A DNA stretch of 64,000 nt from Roseitranquillus sp963749675 (GCA_963749675.1 CAVVNT010000001.1:434001-498000); one strand, 5' to 3'. Counted from the stretch's first letter, positions 46,354 through 56,462 are shown. Notes: generated from the letters alone by a model not told the origin. Made by a program: numbers and translations.

Positions 46354-48489
46354 ATGTTCAACGTAACGACGAAATCCATCCAGTGGGGGGATGAAACCCT
46401 CACCCTCGAGACGGGCAAGGTCGCCCGCCAGGCCGACGGCTCGGTCATCGCCACTCTGGGCGAGACGCGCGTCATGGCCAACGTGACCTTCGCCAAGAAG
46501 GCGAAGGAGGGGCAGGACTTCTTCCCCCTCACCGTCCATTACCAGGAAAAATACTATGCAGCGGGCAAGGTGCCCGGCGGCTTCTTCAAGCGCGAGGCGC
46601 GTCCGACCGAAAAGGAAACGCTGACCGCGCGCCTGATCGACCGGCCGATCCGGCCGCTCTTCGTTCCCGGCTTCAAGAACGAAGTGCTCGTGATGTGCAC
46701 CGTTCTGAGCCACGATCTGGTCAACGACCCCGACATCGTCGCGATGATCGCGGCGTCGGCGGCTTTGACGATCTCGGGCGCGCCCTTCATGGGCCCGGTC
46801 GCGGGCTGCCGCGTCGGCTTCGCGAACGGCGACTACGTGCTGAATCCCGACGTCGAGGACATGCAGAACCTGCGGGCGAACCCCGAGCAGCGGCTTGACC
46901 TCGTCGTGGCCGGCACCGCCGATGCGGTGATGATGGTCGAGTTGGAGGCGTATGAGCTTTCCGAGGCAGAGATGCTGGGCGCGGTGAAGTTCGCGCACGA
47001 GCAGCTGAAGCCGGTCTGCGAGGTCATCGTCTCGCTGGCGGAGGAAGCGGCGAAGGAGCCCTTCGACTTCCAGCCGCCCGACTACTCGGCGCTCTACGAC
47101 CGCGTGAAGTCTCTGGGCGAGGAGCAGATGCGTGCCGCCTTCGCGATCCACGACAAGCAGGAGCGGACGAACGCCATTTCCGCTGCCCGCATCGCCGTGA
47201 TGGAGCAGCTCTCCGAGGAGGAGCAGAGCGACGCCAACCTCGGCTCGGCCTTCAAGAAGCTCGAGAGTTCGATCCTGCGCGGCGACATCATCAAGGGCGG
47301 GGCTCGCATCGACGGCCGCGACCGCGAAACGGTCCGCCCGATCGAAAGCGAAGTGTCGATCCTGCCCCGCACCCACGGCTCGGCGCTCTTCACGCGCGGC
47401 GAGACGCAGGCGCTGGTGGTCACGACCCTCGGCACCGGCGAGGACGAGCAGATCATCGACGCGCTGCACGGCAACTTCCGCTCGAACTTCCTCTTGCACT
47501 ACAACTTCCCGCCCTACTCGGTCGGCGAAGTGGGGCGCGTCGGCCCTCCGGGACGGCGCGAGATCGGCCACGGCAAGCTGGCGTGGCGCGCGCTGCAGGC
47601 GGTGCTGCCGGCAGCGACCGACTTCCCCTACACGATCCGTCTCGTCTCCGAGATCACCGAGTCCAACGGATCGTCCTCGATGGCGACGGTCTGCGGCGGG
47701 TCCCTGTCGATGATGGACGCAGGCGTGCCGCTCAAGGCGCCGGTCGCGGGCGTGGCCATGGGCCTGATTCTCGAAGAGACCGGGCAGTGGGCGGTGCTGA
47801 CGGACATTCTGGGCGACGAGGATCATCTCGGCGATATGGACTTCAAGGTCGCCGGCACCGAGCGCGGCATCACCTCGCTGCAGATGGACATCAAGGTCGC
47901 GGGCATCACGCCCGAGATCATGGAGCAGGCCCTCGCGCAGGCGAAGGACGGCCGGATGCACATCCTGAACGAGATGAGCAAGGCCCTGACCGAGGCCGGC
48001 GATTTCTCGGTCCACGCGCCGCGGATCGAGACCATGACGATCCCGACCGACAAGATCCGCGAGGTCATCGGCTCGGGCGGCAAGGTCATCCGCGAAATCG
48101 TGGAGCAGTCCGGCGCGAAGGTCGACATCAACGACGACGGGGTCATCAAGATCGCATCGCCCAATGGCGAGGCGATCCAGAAGGCCTACGACATGATCTA
48201 CTCGATCGTGGCCGAGCCCGAGGAGGGCAAGGTCTACAAGGGCAAGGTCGTCAAGATCGTCGACTTCGGCGCGTTCGTGAACTTCTTTGGCAAGCGCGAC
48301 GGCTTGGTCCATGTCAGCCAGATCGCGGACAAGCGGCTGAACCACCCTTCAGATGCCCTCAAGGAAGGTCAGGAAGTCTGGGTGAAGCTGCTGGGCTTTG
48401 ACGACCGCGGCAAAGTGCGGCTGTCGATGAAGATCGTTGATCAGGAAACCGGACAAGAAAAATCCAAGGAAGAGGCTGCGGCTGAATAG
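46354..48489 (+). CDS. pnp: Polynucleotide phosphorylase
   Basis: PNPase degrades RNA 3' to 5' with phosphate and works with RNase E. The 711-residue enzyme has two RNase PH domains (about residues 5-230 and 310-545; IGRLGPPGRREIGHGKLAWR-like VGPPGRREIGHGKLAWRAL in the second), a KH domain (IREVIGSGGKVIREIVEQSG) and a C-terminal S1 domain (GKVVKIVDFGAFVNFFGKRD). All parts are complete. A strong terminator follows. Confidence 0.97.
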   Translation: MFNVTTKSIQWGDETLTLETGKVARQADGSVIATLGETRVMANVTFAKKAKEGQDFFPLTVHYQEKYYAAGKVPGGFFKREARPTEKETLTARLIDRPIRPLFVPGFKNEVLVMCTVLSHDLVNDPDIVAMIAASAALTISGAPFMGPVAGCRVGFANGDYVLNPDVEDMQNLRANPEQRLDLVVAGTADAVMMVELEAYELSEAEMLGAVKFAHEQLKPVCEVIVSLAEEAAKEPFDFQPPDYSALYDRVKSLGEEQMRAAFAIHDKQERTNAISAARIAVMEQLSEEEQSDANLGSAFKKLESSILRGDIIKGGARIDGRDRETVRPIESEVSILPRTHGSALFTRGETQALVVTTLGTGEDEQIIDALHGNFRSNFLLHYNFPPYSVGEVGRVGPPGRREIGHGKLAWRALQAVLPAATDFPYTIRLVSEITESNGSSSMATVCGGSLSMMDAGVPLKAPVAGVAMGLILEETGQWAVLTDILGDEDHLGDMDFKVAGTERGITSLQMDIKVAGITPEIMEQALAQAKDGRMHILNEMSKALTEAGDFSVHAPRIETMTIPTDKIREVIGSGGKVIREIVEQSGAKVDINDDGVIKIASPNGEAIQKAYDMIYSIVAEPEEGKVYKGKVVKIVDFGAFVNFFGKRDGLVHVSQIADKRLNHPSDALKEGQEVWVKLLGFDDRGKVRLSMKIVDQETGQEKSKEEAAAE

Positions 48490-48546
48490 TCAGTTGCACG
48501 TCACCCGGATTTACGGCGCCCTCGGCCAGCCCTTTCCTGAAATGTT

Positions 48547-48578
48547 GCGCCGCCCGCTCGTCGGGCGACGCGGTTTTT
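48547..48578 (+). terminator. Rho-independent terminator of pnp
   Basis: The stem GCG-C-CGCCCG / CGGGCG-A-CGC has one mismatch and a 5-base loop, followed by GGTTTTT. It lies about 58 bases past the pnp stop and just before the IS66 left end. Confidence 0.8.
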
Positions 48579-48669
48579 AGCTGAACAGATCGCGCACATG
48601 GATCCTCCGTAAGCGCGACGCCAACCCCCTCCTGCCGCTGCTGATCTGACCGGGTCATTCTCTGCGCGC

Positions 48670-49125
48670 ATGAGCGTCGGAGGTGTTGGCTTTGAAAGGG
48701 ACGGCAAAGTGGGCGTCCATTTGGACGGCTCGACGGTGGGTGGAGTTTCGCGGCTGGAGGTGATCGAGGGGCCGACCGGGCGACGGTGGCGCACGAAGGC
48801 GGAGCGGGCGCGGATCGCGGCGGAGAGCCTGGTGCCCGGAACGTCGGTGGCGGATGTCGCGCGGCGGCACGGAACGACGCGCTGGCAGGTTTACGACTGG
48901 CGAAAGAAGCTGCGGACGGGGCAGTTGGTGGTGCCCGAGAGCGTGGCGGAGTTGCCGATGTTTGAGCTGGTGGTCGAGGGCGCCGCCGCGGATGCGCCGG
49001 CAGCGACGGATGCCACATCCGGGGTGGAGATCGTCGTCGGCGATGTCGTGATCCGCGCCGGCGCCGGCGCCGGCGAGGGGCTGTTGATGCGGACGATCCG
49101 GGCAGTGCGAGTGGCGGCATCGTGA
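48670..49125 (+). CDS. tnpA: IS66 accessory protein TnpA
   Basis: The 151-residue protein has RWRTKAERARIAAESLVPGT, then SVADVARRHGTTRWQVYDWR and KKLRTGQLVVPE, a helix-turn-helix typical of IS66 ORF1. It likely binds the element ends. The stop overlaps the tnpB start (ATGA), the normal IS66 coupling. It is intact. Confidence 0.92.
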   Translation: MSVGGVGFERDGKVGVHLDGSTVGGVSRLEVIEGPTGRRWRTKAERARIAAESLVPGTSVADVARRHGTTRWQVYDWRKKLRTGQLVVPESVAELPMFELVVEGAAADAPAATDATSGVEIVVGDVVIRAGAGAGEGLLMRTIRAVRVAAS

Positions 49126-49439
49126 TGTTCGGCCAGGGCGGCGGTGAAGGTCTTCGTGGCGACGCGCCCGGTGGAGCAAGGGGATCGACGGGCTGGCGCT
49201 GGCGGTGCAGGAGATGTTCGGGCTCGATCCGTTCTGCGGGGCGGCCTTCGTGTTCCGGGCGAAGCGGGCGGACCGCATCAAGCTGCTGGTCTGGGACCAG
49301 ACCGGGATGGTGCTGGTGCACAAGCGCCTGGAAGGCGGCAAGTTCGTCTGGGCCGCAGGTGCGGGACGGGGTGATGCGGATGTCGTCGGCGCAGCTGGCG
49401 GCGCTGTTCGAGGGGTTGGACTGGCGGCTGGTGCGCCCC
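49122..49439 (+). pseudogene. tnpB: IS66 TnpB, frameshifted and interrupted by IS21
   Basis: The pieces VKVFVATRPV, KGIDGLALAVQEMFGLDP-like text, FVFRAKRADRIKLLVWDQTG and MSSAQLAALFEGLDWRLVRP are typical TnpB. Frameshifts lie near 49140-49176 and 49355. At 49439 the gene is cut by the IS21 element; its last codons are found at 54948-54980. The joined end reads GLDWRLVRPERARRPLAAG then stop, a normal TnpB C-terminus. Confidence 0.9.
49435..49439. repeat. IS21 target-site duplication, left copy (GCCCC)
   Basis: GCCCC here and at 54943-54947 flank the IS21 element directly. IS21-type elements are known to duplicate 4-8 bases, and removing the element plus one copy restores tnpB. Confidence 0.85.
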
Positions 49440-49489
49440 TGTCCAGCGACATTCGGAACTGGCCCGGCCTGTTGCCTTCGGTAATGGGG

Positions 49490-49918
49490 CGTTGTCAGTC
49501 AAGCGTGATTTTCACCCCGGCCCCAAGTGGGGCGGGTTGTCGGTTGGCGCGACGGAGGCGCCGGCGGCGCGGAGATTCGCATGTCGGAGCGATGCCGGCG
49601 CCGGGCCACGAGCGCGGCGACGCCGTTGGTCGGAATCGGGCTTAGCCCTGCGCCTTTTGCCGTCTCTCGTCCGCCCCGGGTTCATGCTTCGGTCCGTGGT
49701 CAGCGCGAGGCTGCCAACATCATGCCTGGTCCAGTGCGGTCCCGAGCGCCCATCTCACAAGCGTGCTCGAACGCGAGCGTTCGGCGACGAGGCAACACTC
49801 GGCGTCTCGGGGACCGCGTCCCGGTGGGGACTTCGGACGGCCGGCGCCTTCGGGCGCGGCCGAAACCTTCAGCGTTTTCGCCCGCGACGGGCGGGGCGCA
49901 TGCGGCGGCTCCCGAGCG
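49490..49918. other. Non-coding DNA beside the IS110 transposase
   Basis: This 429-base stretch follows the IS110 stop. I see only arginine-rich open frames of the kind found in GC-rich non-coding DNA. It may contain the IS110 end, and possibly a structured RNA if this element is of the IS1111 type. I cannot mark exact element ends. Confidence 0.4.
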
Positions 49919-50953
49919 TCAGGCGGCGCCTGCCGCGGCCCTGCGCGTGAGGCGGAAGTCCGCGCTGTCCACCGACATCCGGTGCAGGATCACGCCGATC
50001 CGGCGTGCCATGGCGACCACCGCCCGCTTCATCCCGCGCCGTCGAGCGACCTGCAGGCCCCACGCCTTCAGCCAGCACGGCCTGGCGTGATGCATCATCA
50101 CCGTCGCCGCCTGGTAGAGCGCAGAGCGCAGAGCGGCGTCGCCGGCGCGGGTGATCGATCCGACCACGTCGATCTCCCCGGACTGGTGGCGGCCTGGCGT
50201 CAGGCCGACCCAGGGCCCGACGTCCTTCGATGACCGGAACCGCTCCGGCGCATCGATCGCCGACTTCACCGTGAGCGCCACCTGCGGCCCGACCCCCGGC
50301 ATCGTCATCATGATCCGGCACGCGGCGTCCTGCTTCGCCAGATCCCGGAGGCGCCGATCGAGACCGGCGAGCTCCGCGCGCAACGCCGCCCGGGCGCGGA
50401 GCATCGCCTCCGCCAGCGTCTCCAGCATGGCGTTCCCCGCCGCCAGCTCGCGCACGCGCGCCGCGTAGCCGCCCTTGCTGATCTTGCCGAGCTTGAGGCC
50501 GAAGTTTCGCAGCACACCGCGCAGCGACAGCTCGACGTCGATCGCCGCCTTCTGGATGGACCGGCGCGCCGTCAGCAGCGCGCGCATCTCCTGCGCCGAG
50601 ACCGACTTGCAGTGCACTGGCCGGTACCAGCCCATCTGCAGCAGGCGCGCGATCCCCTCCGCATCGCGCCGGTCCGTCTTGACGGGCATCGCCTTGAGCG
50701 CCGCCTTGACCTGGCGCGTCTCCATCAGCACGACCGTGGCGCCCGCCTCCGTGAGCGCCTTGTGCAGCCACTGCGACAGCGGCCCGGCCTCGAGCCCAAC
50801 CGCCGTCACCTCGAACGGCAGGCCGAGAACGAACGCCGCGAGCGCCTCCGGTTCGCTCGGCAGCTTCGCCTCCTTCACCACTCCGCCACGCGCATCGAGG
50901 ACGCACACCGCCGCGCTTGCAAGAGAGACATCGATCCCGATGAAATGCTCCAT
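49919..50953 (-). CDS. IS110-family DEDD transposase
   Basis: The ATG at 50953 starts MEHFIGIDVSLASAAVCVLD, with the first Asp of the RuvC-like DEDD domain. ALKAMPVKTDRRDAEGIARL holds a further conserved part with KTDRRDA. The C-terminal Transposase_20 domain has IMMTMPGVGPQVALTVKSAI, DVGPWVGLTPGRHQSGEIDV and ALYQAATVMMHHARPCWLKA. At 344 residues it is complete. IS110 proteins use a bridge RNA made by the element to choose target and donor DNA. It may be an active element. Confidence 0.92.
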   Translation of the reverse strand: MEHFIGIDVSLASAAVCVLDARGGVVKEAKLPSEPEALAAFVLGLPFEVTAVGLEAGPLSQWLHKALTEAGATVVLMETRQVKAALKAMPVKTDRRDAEGIARLLQMGWYRPVHCKSVSAQEMRALLTARRSIQKAAIDVELSLRGVLRNFGLKLGKISKGGYAARVRELAAGNAMLETLAEAMLRARAALRAELAGLDRRLRDLAKQDAACRIMMTMPGVGPQVALTVKSAIDAPERFRSSKDVGPWVGLTPGRHQSGEIDVVGSITRAGDAALRSALYQAATVMMHHARPCWLKAWGLQVARRRGMKRAVVAMARRIGVILHRMSVDSADFRLTRRAAAGAA

Positions 50954-51092
50954 GTCGTCGCCCTTTCGTCTTTGCCAGGGAGAGGGGCGCGCCAGACCCG
51001 GCGACCCCGCGGCGCCCACTCGCGCCGGGGCGACGACACCAACCGCCGAGAGCAGGCTCAAGGCTCCTGGGCGCCAGCCCCATTACGGCATC

Positions 51093-52679
51093 TCACCCGA
51101 GGATGATGTTACCGGAGGCGGCGACCGGGGGTGGCGCCGGCTGAACCGGGCCTTGGATGGGCGATAGCACCAGCGCGGCCGTCGCTGAGCGGATGATCTT
51201 CCTGGCCTCGAGCGCTCGCCACGCCTTCACCATTCTCTGCACGGTGCGCAGGTGATTGTCGGTGAAGCGGTCCGGGTGGCGCTGCTTCAGACGGGCCAGC
51301 ACCTCGATCCCCGTCAGTGCGGGCTGCGCCTCGAGCCAGGCCTCGATGTCGGCGCGGTGCGGATCGAGCATCGATGCACGCTTGGGGATTGGCTTCACCC
51401 GCCGGTAGGGTCGGCGGTGGATCTCCCGATGTTCGCCATTCCTCTTGGATTCTGCAACGCTGCTCACGAAGTCGACGATGATGGCCGCTTCCTTCGGCGC
51501 CGGCGCAATGCCGCGCTGGTCGACGCGCTGGCCCAGCTCGGTCTGAGCCGCCCGGACCGCCGCGAGCGCGATCACCGGATCGGCGCGGCTGCGGAGATCG
51601 AGGATGCGTGCCATGCTCTCGGAGTCGAGCCGTCCCGAGGCCAGGGCCCGATCGGCGGGCGTGAGAGGCGGGTGCCAGCGCTTCGTCACCCGCGCGCCGA
51701 CGCGGACCTTCTCCCGCAGCTTGAACGACGGCTGGAACAGGTTCGTGTGCAGCCGGGCAGCGGCGTAGAGCCGGGCGAGCAACTCGGTCGCCGCCGGTCC
51801 CTCGAAGCGACCGTAGCCGACCAGCCGGCGAACGATGGCACCATTCTTCTGCTCCACCCACGCCTGGTCGTTCTTCCGATAGGCACGCGAACGCGTCACC
51901 TCGAGGCCCTGCGCCCGGCACCAGGCGACCACCGGGTCATTCATGAAGGCGCCGACGTTGTCGAGATCAACGCCTCTGAGCGGGAACGGAAACAGCTCCT
52001 GCGCGGCTCGCAGCGCTTCCAGCACGAGCGCACCTGCCCTCATCACCACCGGCACGCACTCGGTCCAGCCCGTGGCGATATCGGTCAGCACCAGCGTCTG
52101 GACGAAGGCCCCGGCCGTGCTGACGCCGGAATGCGCCACGAAGTCGACCTCGACGAAGCCCGGCGGCGGATCGCCCCAGTCGGCGAAGGTTCGGACCGGC
52201 ACCGACCGCCGCACCGCCGAACTGAAGCCGGCCCGCCGCCGGCGTCCCTGCGCTGCCGCGATCCGCGTCTCCGACAGCAGCCGGTCGATCGTCGCCGGGC
52301 TGACCGCCAGGAGCTTCGCGCGCAGCTCCTCATCGGCCGCGAATTGCCCGTGCCGCTCAAGCGCCGGCAGCAGGACCGGGATCATCGGCTTCAACCGTTT
52401 CGAGCAGACCCGGTCCGACGCTTCCCAGAGCAGTGCCAGCGCCGCCTTCACCGCAGCCCCGTAGAGCCTCTCAGGACGACCTCGCGGACGCTTCTCGAGA
52501 GACCCCGTGCCGAGCAGCCGGATGGCGTGCTTGCGATGCAACCCGGTCAGCGCGACGAACTCGTTCAGGATCACCGTCTTCGCCGCACGCCCGCTCGCCG
52601 CATACCGGTCCCGGAGCGCCGCCGACACCTCCGCACGTGCCGCCATGCTGAGCCTCCTCGCCATTCCCGCGCCACCCAT
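51093..52679 (-). CDS. DDE transposase with integrase core (ISNCY/IS481-like)
   Basis: The 528-residue protein starts with a helix-turn-helix region (LNEFVALTGLHRKHAIRLLG) and has a retroviral-type integrase core: Asp in PPGFVEVDFVAHSG, Asp in RGVDLDNVGAFMND and Glu in DQAWVEQKNGAIVRRLVGYG. The C-terminal region is long and basic. It is intact. The family is uncertain; related proteins are called integrase-core transposases of the ISNCY group. It lies between istB and IS110 and probably entered the IS21 element. Confidence 0.82.
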   Translation of the reverse strand: MGGAGMARRLSMAARAEVSAALRDRYAASGRAAKTVILNEFVALTGLHRKHAIRLLGTGSLEKRPRGRPERLYGAAVKAALALLWEASDRVCSKRLKPMIPVLLPALERHGQFAADEELRAKLLAVSPATIDRLLSETRIAAAQGRRRRAGFSSAVRRSVPVRTFADWGDPPPGFVEVDFVAHSGVSTAGAFVQTLVLTDIATGWTECVPVVMRAGALVLEALRAAQELFPFPLRGVDLDNVGAFMNDPVVAWCRAQGLEVTRSRAYRKNDQAWVEQKNGAIVRRLVGYGRFEGPAATELLARLYAAARLHTNLFQPSFKLREKVRVGARVTKRWHPPLTPADRALASGRLDSESMARILDLRSRADPVIALAAVRAAQTELGQRVDQRGIAPAPKEAAIIVDFVSSVAESKRNGEHREIHRRPYRRVKPIPKRASMLDPHRADIEAWLEAQPALTGIEVLARLKQRHPDRFTDNHLRTVQRMVKAWRALEARKIIRSATAALVLSPIQGPVQPAPPPVAASGNIILG

Positions 52680-52766
52680 CGTCGTCCCGCCCAGCGAGCG
52701 CGTAGCAAGCGAGGTGGCGCGATCGCAGCGTCGGGTAGCGTTTCATCTGAAGCAATGCGCCCCCTC

Positions 52767-53553
52767 TCAGGTTGGTTCATTTTCGGTTTCAGGGGCGGCG
52801 GCGGCCTTCTTGAGAAGCCCGCTGCGGCGTTTCTCGCGCAGCCGGTAGCTGTCGCCGCGGATTGTGACGACGTGGCTGTGGTGGAGCAGGCGATCGAGGA
52901 TCGCCGTTGCCACCACCGCGTCGCCGAAGACGCTGCCCCACTCTCCGACGGCGCGGTTCGAGGTGATCAGCATCGCACCGCGTTCATAGCGCCGGCTGAC
53001 CAGCTGGAAGAAGAGATGTGCGGCGTTGGGCTCGAGCGGCAGGTAACCCAGTTCGTCGACGATCAGGAGCTTCGGCTTGGCGAAGTGCGTCAGCCGCTCC
53101 TCGAGCCGGCCGTCGGCCTGCGCCTTGGCCAGGTTGGCGACGAGCTCCATGGCCCCGGTGAAGAGCACAGTGTAGCCGGCGACGATCGCTTCGCGGCCGA
53201 GCGCCACCGCCAGATGCGTTTCCCACGCCCGGCGGCCCGAGCAACAGGAGCGCGTCACCGTTGGCGATGAAGCGGCCCGTCGCGAGGTCGCGGATCTGCG
53301 CCTTGTCGATCGAGGGCTGGGCGGCGAAGTCGAAGCCGGCCAGGTCCCGCACGAACGGGAACTTGGCCAGGCCGAAGCTCATGTCGATGCGGCGCTGGTC
53401 CTTCCGAGCGATCTCGCGTTGGCACAGGAACGCCAGCGCGTCGCGCAGCGTCATCTCCGAGCGCGCCGCCTCGTCGAGGAGCGTGTCGAGCTGGTCCCGG
53501 ACCGCGGTCAGCTTCAGCCGCGTGAGCATCCGGTCGAGGTCGGTCTGCGTCAT
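52767..53553 (-). pseudogene. istB: IS21 helper ATPase IstB, frameshifted in Walker A
   Basis: The first half MTQTDLDRMLTRLKLTAVRD to NGDALLLLGPPGV and the second half THLAVALGREAIVAGYTVLF, LLIVDELGYLPLEP, AMLITSNRAVGEWGSVFGDA make a complete IstB. Two bases are missing near 53228, exactly in the Walker A (GPPGVGKTHLAVALG expected). The ATPase is therefore broken unless frameshifting occurs. Confidence 0.9.
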
Positions 53554-54874
53554 CAGGGCCCATCACCAGGCTCCTCCGGCAACCGCCTCATACTCGGCCA
53601 GCGGACGCAGCAGGGCCGGCGCCGGAGACCGCCGAACCCGCGTCCTCGCTCTTCTCGGCCCGGATCAGCCGGCCGGCAGCTCCGGCGACGCCGTCGAAGT
53701 GGGCGCGGTCGGTGATGCGCCCGCGGCGGCCGGCGCTGCGCCGATGGCACGCCACCTCGACGCCGGCATGGGTGATCCGCACCGTCTCGGCGGTGACCAG
53801 CACCCGGACCCGTTCTCCGATCAGCCGCCAGGGAACGGAGTAGGCGTTGGTGTCGAGCTCGACCGCGCAGTCCGGGCCCGACGCGCCGGCTCAGCTCGCG
53901 CGCCGCCAGGAACGGGCCGCAATCGGGGAGAGGCTTCAGCCTGGCGGCCTCGTCGCGAACGAAGCGCACCATCGGCGCCTCACCGGTCGTGCCATGCACC
54001 CGCTGATCGGCGATCTCCCGCGTCCAGCTTTCCAGATGAGCCTCGAGGGCGGCGAAGCTCTCGAAGCTGCGGCCGGCGATGGCGTTGCGCTTCACGTAGC
54101 CGACGCCGCGCTCGTCCTTGCCCTTGGTTCTCGGCCGATAAGGGGCGCAGGCCCGAACCTGAAAGCCCCAGTGCCGTGCGAAGGCATGGAGCTTGGGGTT
54201 CAGCACCACCTCGCGGCTGGCCGGATCGTGGCTCAGGATCAGCGCACGGGCGTTGTCGAGCAGCACCTCCGCAGGGACACCGCCGAAGGTCGCAAAGGTG
54301 CTCTCCATTCCGGCGAACCAGTGCTCCTGGCGCTCGCCCAGAAAGGCCCGCACATGGAGGCGCCGCGAGTAGCCGAGCGTCGCCACGAAGAACGACACCA
54401 GCCGCAGGACGCCCTCGATCTCCACCCGACGCTGGCCGAAGTCGATCTGCAACTGCTGACCCGGCCGCGTCTCGAAACGCACCGTCGCCCGTGCCTCGGC
54501 GCGCAGCTCCTGGCGCAGATGCGCCACCGCCCGCTCCACCGTGCGCAGGCTCACCTCGATGCCCTTCTCGGCCGACGAGCTCCTGGCGGACCACGTCGGC
54601 ATTGCCGGCATGACGGCGAAACCGCTCCTCGAGCCAGGCCTCCAGCCCGTCCAGCGCCTTCGGGCGCGAGGGTGGCGACAGGCCTGCGCCACACACCTTC
54701 CCGCAGCCATCGCCGAGCCGTCGTCCGCGAGCACCCAAGCTCCGCTGCAATCCGACGCGCGCCCCAGCCAAGCGCCTTCAGCTTCAGCATCGCCGACACA
54801 TCGTCCGGCTCCAGCATCTCGTCCCTCCGCAGACCCACCGTCCACGGAAGCGTCCTCGTCGTATCCTCGGTCAT
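53553..54874 (-). pseudogene. istA: IS21 transposase IstA, frameshifted
   Basis: The N-terminus DDVSAMLKLKALGWGARRIA with AAELGCSRTTARRWLREGVW is the helix-turn-helix. The integrase core is in another frame: QLQIDFGQRRVEIEGVLRLV, AEVLLDNARALILSHD and APYRPRTKGKDERGVGYVKR. Shifts lie near 54690, 54580, 53880 and 53790. It overlaps istB at the usual place. Confidence 0.9.
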
Positions 54875-54942
54875 CCAGACCCTCCTCTCAGCTCACGAGG
54901 CGGGCCAGTTCCTCATGTCGCCAGAGTTCGTGTCGCCTGACA

Positions 54943-54947
54943 GCCCC
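54943..54947. repeat. IS21 target-site duplication, right copy (GCCCC)
   Basis: This is the second copy of the 5-base direct repeat. The 33 bases after it (54948-54980) are the severed end of IS66 tnpB, ending in TGA. Confidence 0.85.
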
Positions 54948-55049
54948 GAGCGGGCGCGGCGTCCGCTGGCGGCAGGGTGAGCGCGCGGACGTGCGGGAAG
55001 CCCCTGTTCTTGCTGGCCAGAGCCTGAAGCGCGTGATTCACTCCGGCGC

Positions 55050-56440
55050 ATGGACGCCGACGCCCTCAGCCGCGCGAACACCCACCTGAAGGCCCGCCTG
55101 GCCGAGGTCGAGGCGGCGCTGGCCGAGGTGCAGGAGGCCAACCGTCGGCTGGAAGACATGCCTCACGCTCCTCGCAGCGCGAGCGGTTCGGCAAACGCTC
55201 CGAGAAGCTGTCCCCCGACCAGTTCAACCTGCCGCTCGAGGATGCCGAACTGGCCCAGGGCATGCTCGAAGCCGCGCAGGAGAAGGCCGAGGCCGCGCTG
55301 CAGCGGGCGCGCGGGGAGACGCCTCGCAAGCCGGCGCGCAACCGTGGTCATCTGCCGGCACATCTGCCCCGGATCGAGCGTGTGATCGAGCCCGCCAGCA
55401 CGCTCTGCCCCTGCGGCTGCGGCGAGACGGCAAGGATCGGCGAGGACCTCTCCGAGAGGCTCGACGTGATCCCGGCACAGTTCCAGGCGCTGGTGACGCG
55501 GCGCCCCAGATACGCCTGCCGCCGGTGCTCGCAGGCCGTGGCGCAGGCGCACGCCCCCGAGCATGTCGTGCCGGGCGGGCTGCCGACCGAGCGGCTGATC
55601 GCCGTTCGCCATCGGGCTCGAACCGATGGCGCCGCGATGGCTCACCATTGTGTCGAAGTTCGGCGACTTCCTTCCGTTCTACCGACAGGCCGGGATCTTC
55701 GAGCGGCAGGGGCTCCACCTCGACCGCGGCACGCTCGGCAACTGGGTCGGGCGCGCATGCTTCCACCTGACGCCGGTCATCGACCACATGCGCGCCCATC
55801 TGCGCGGCGCCGACCGCATCTTCGTCGACGAGACGCGGGCGCCGGTGCTTGATCCGGGCTGGAAGGCCACGAAGAGCGGCTACTTCTGGGCCGTCGTCGC
55901 CGACGGTCGCGGCCATGCCGGCGCCGGCCCGCCGATCGTGCTGTTCCATTACGCCCCCGGTCGGGGGAAGCAGCATCCGCTGAAGTTCCTTGCCGAATAC
56001 CGCGGCCGGTTCCTGCAATGCGACGCCTGCCAGTCCTGCAACGCGCTGACGGACATCGCGCGCGACGGTGGCCCGTGGAAACTGGTCCATTGCTGGACCC
56101 ATGTCCGCCGCCGCTTCGTGACGCGCTTCGAGAACGAGGGCTCCCCCATCGCCGAGGAGATGCTGCGCCAGCTCGCGGCCCTCTACGGGGTCGAGAAGAC
56201 CGTGCGCGGCAAGGAGCCGTCTCTGCGCCTCGCCGCCCGACGCGAGCAGTCCGCCCCGATCGTCGCCGCGCTCAAGCCCTGGCTGGAGCCCCAGCTCTCC
56301 CGTATCCCGCAGAAATCCCGGCTGGCCGAGGACATCCGCTACGCCTCGCGCACTGGCCCGGCCTGATCCGCTTCCTCAGACGGCACCCTCGAACTCGACA
56401 CCAACCCGGTCGAGAACCAGATCCGTCCGATCGCGACGAG
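55050..56440 (+). pseudogene. tnpC: IS66 transposase TnpC, frameshifted and 3'-truncated
   Basis: MDADALSRANTHLKARLAEV starts the coiled-coil N-terminus; then LPRIERVIEPASTLCPCGCG (zinc part), FYRQAGIFERQGLHLDRGTL, RIFVDETRAPVLDPG and VHCWTHVRRRFVTRFEN follow in several frames, and ELDTNPVENQIRPIA is the last recognisable block. Shifts are near 55160, 55615 and 56360. Homology stops at about 56437, where the recombinase remnant begins. DDE residues are present but the gene cannot be functional as shown. Confidence 0.9.
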
Positions 56441-56462
56441 GCGTTCATTGTGCCCCCCTTCT

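Larger units (their letters stand above)
49440..54942 (-). mobile_element. IS21-family element carrying two further transposase units
   Basis: The left end reads TGTCCAGCGACATTCGGAAC and the right end, read inward on the minus strand, TGTCAGGCGACACGAACTCT, followed by a second motif GGCGACATGAGGAACTGG that matches the left end. The element starts with istA and istB (54874 to 52767, minus). A DDE transposase and an IS110 transposase lie between istB and the left end, so the 5.5-kb unit is a composite of later insertions into a normal element of about 2.5 kb. Confidence 0.85.
48609..56440 (+). mobile_element. IS66-family element, interrupted by IS21 and cut at its right end
   Basis: The left end begins GTAAGCGCGACGCCAACCCC, matching the IS66 terminal pattern GTAAGCG. 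It holds tnpA (48670-49125), tnpB (split: 49122-49439 and 54948-54980) and tnpC (from 55050). The right terminal repeat is missing because a serine recombinase remnant joins near 56440. The element landed about 30 bases after the pnp terminator, so it probably caused no harm there. Confidence 0.85.

Noticed and set aside
46183..48345. A long minus-strand open frame opposite pnp
   Set aside because: Pnp is certain. The antisense translation is Asp/Arg/His-rich low-quality text typical of shadows in GC-rich genes.
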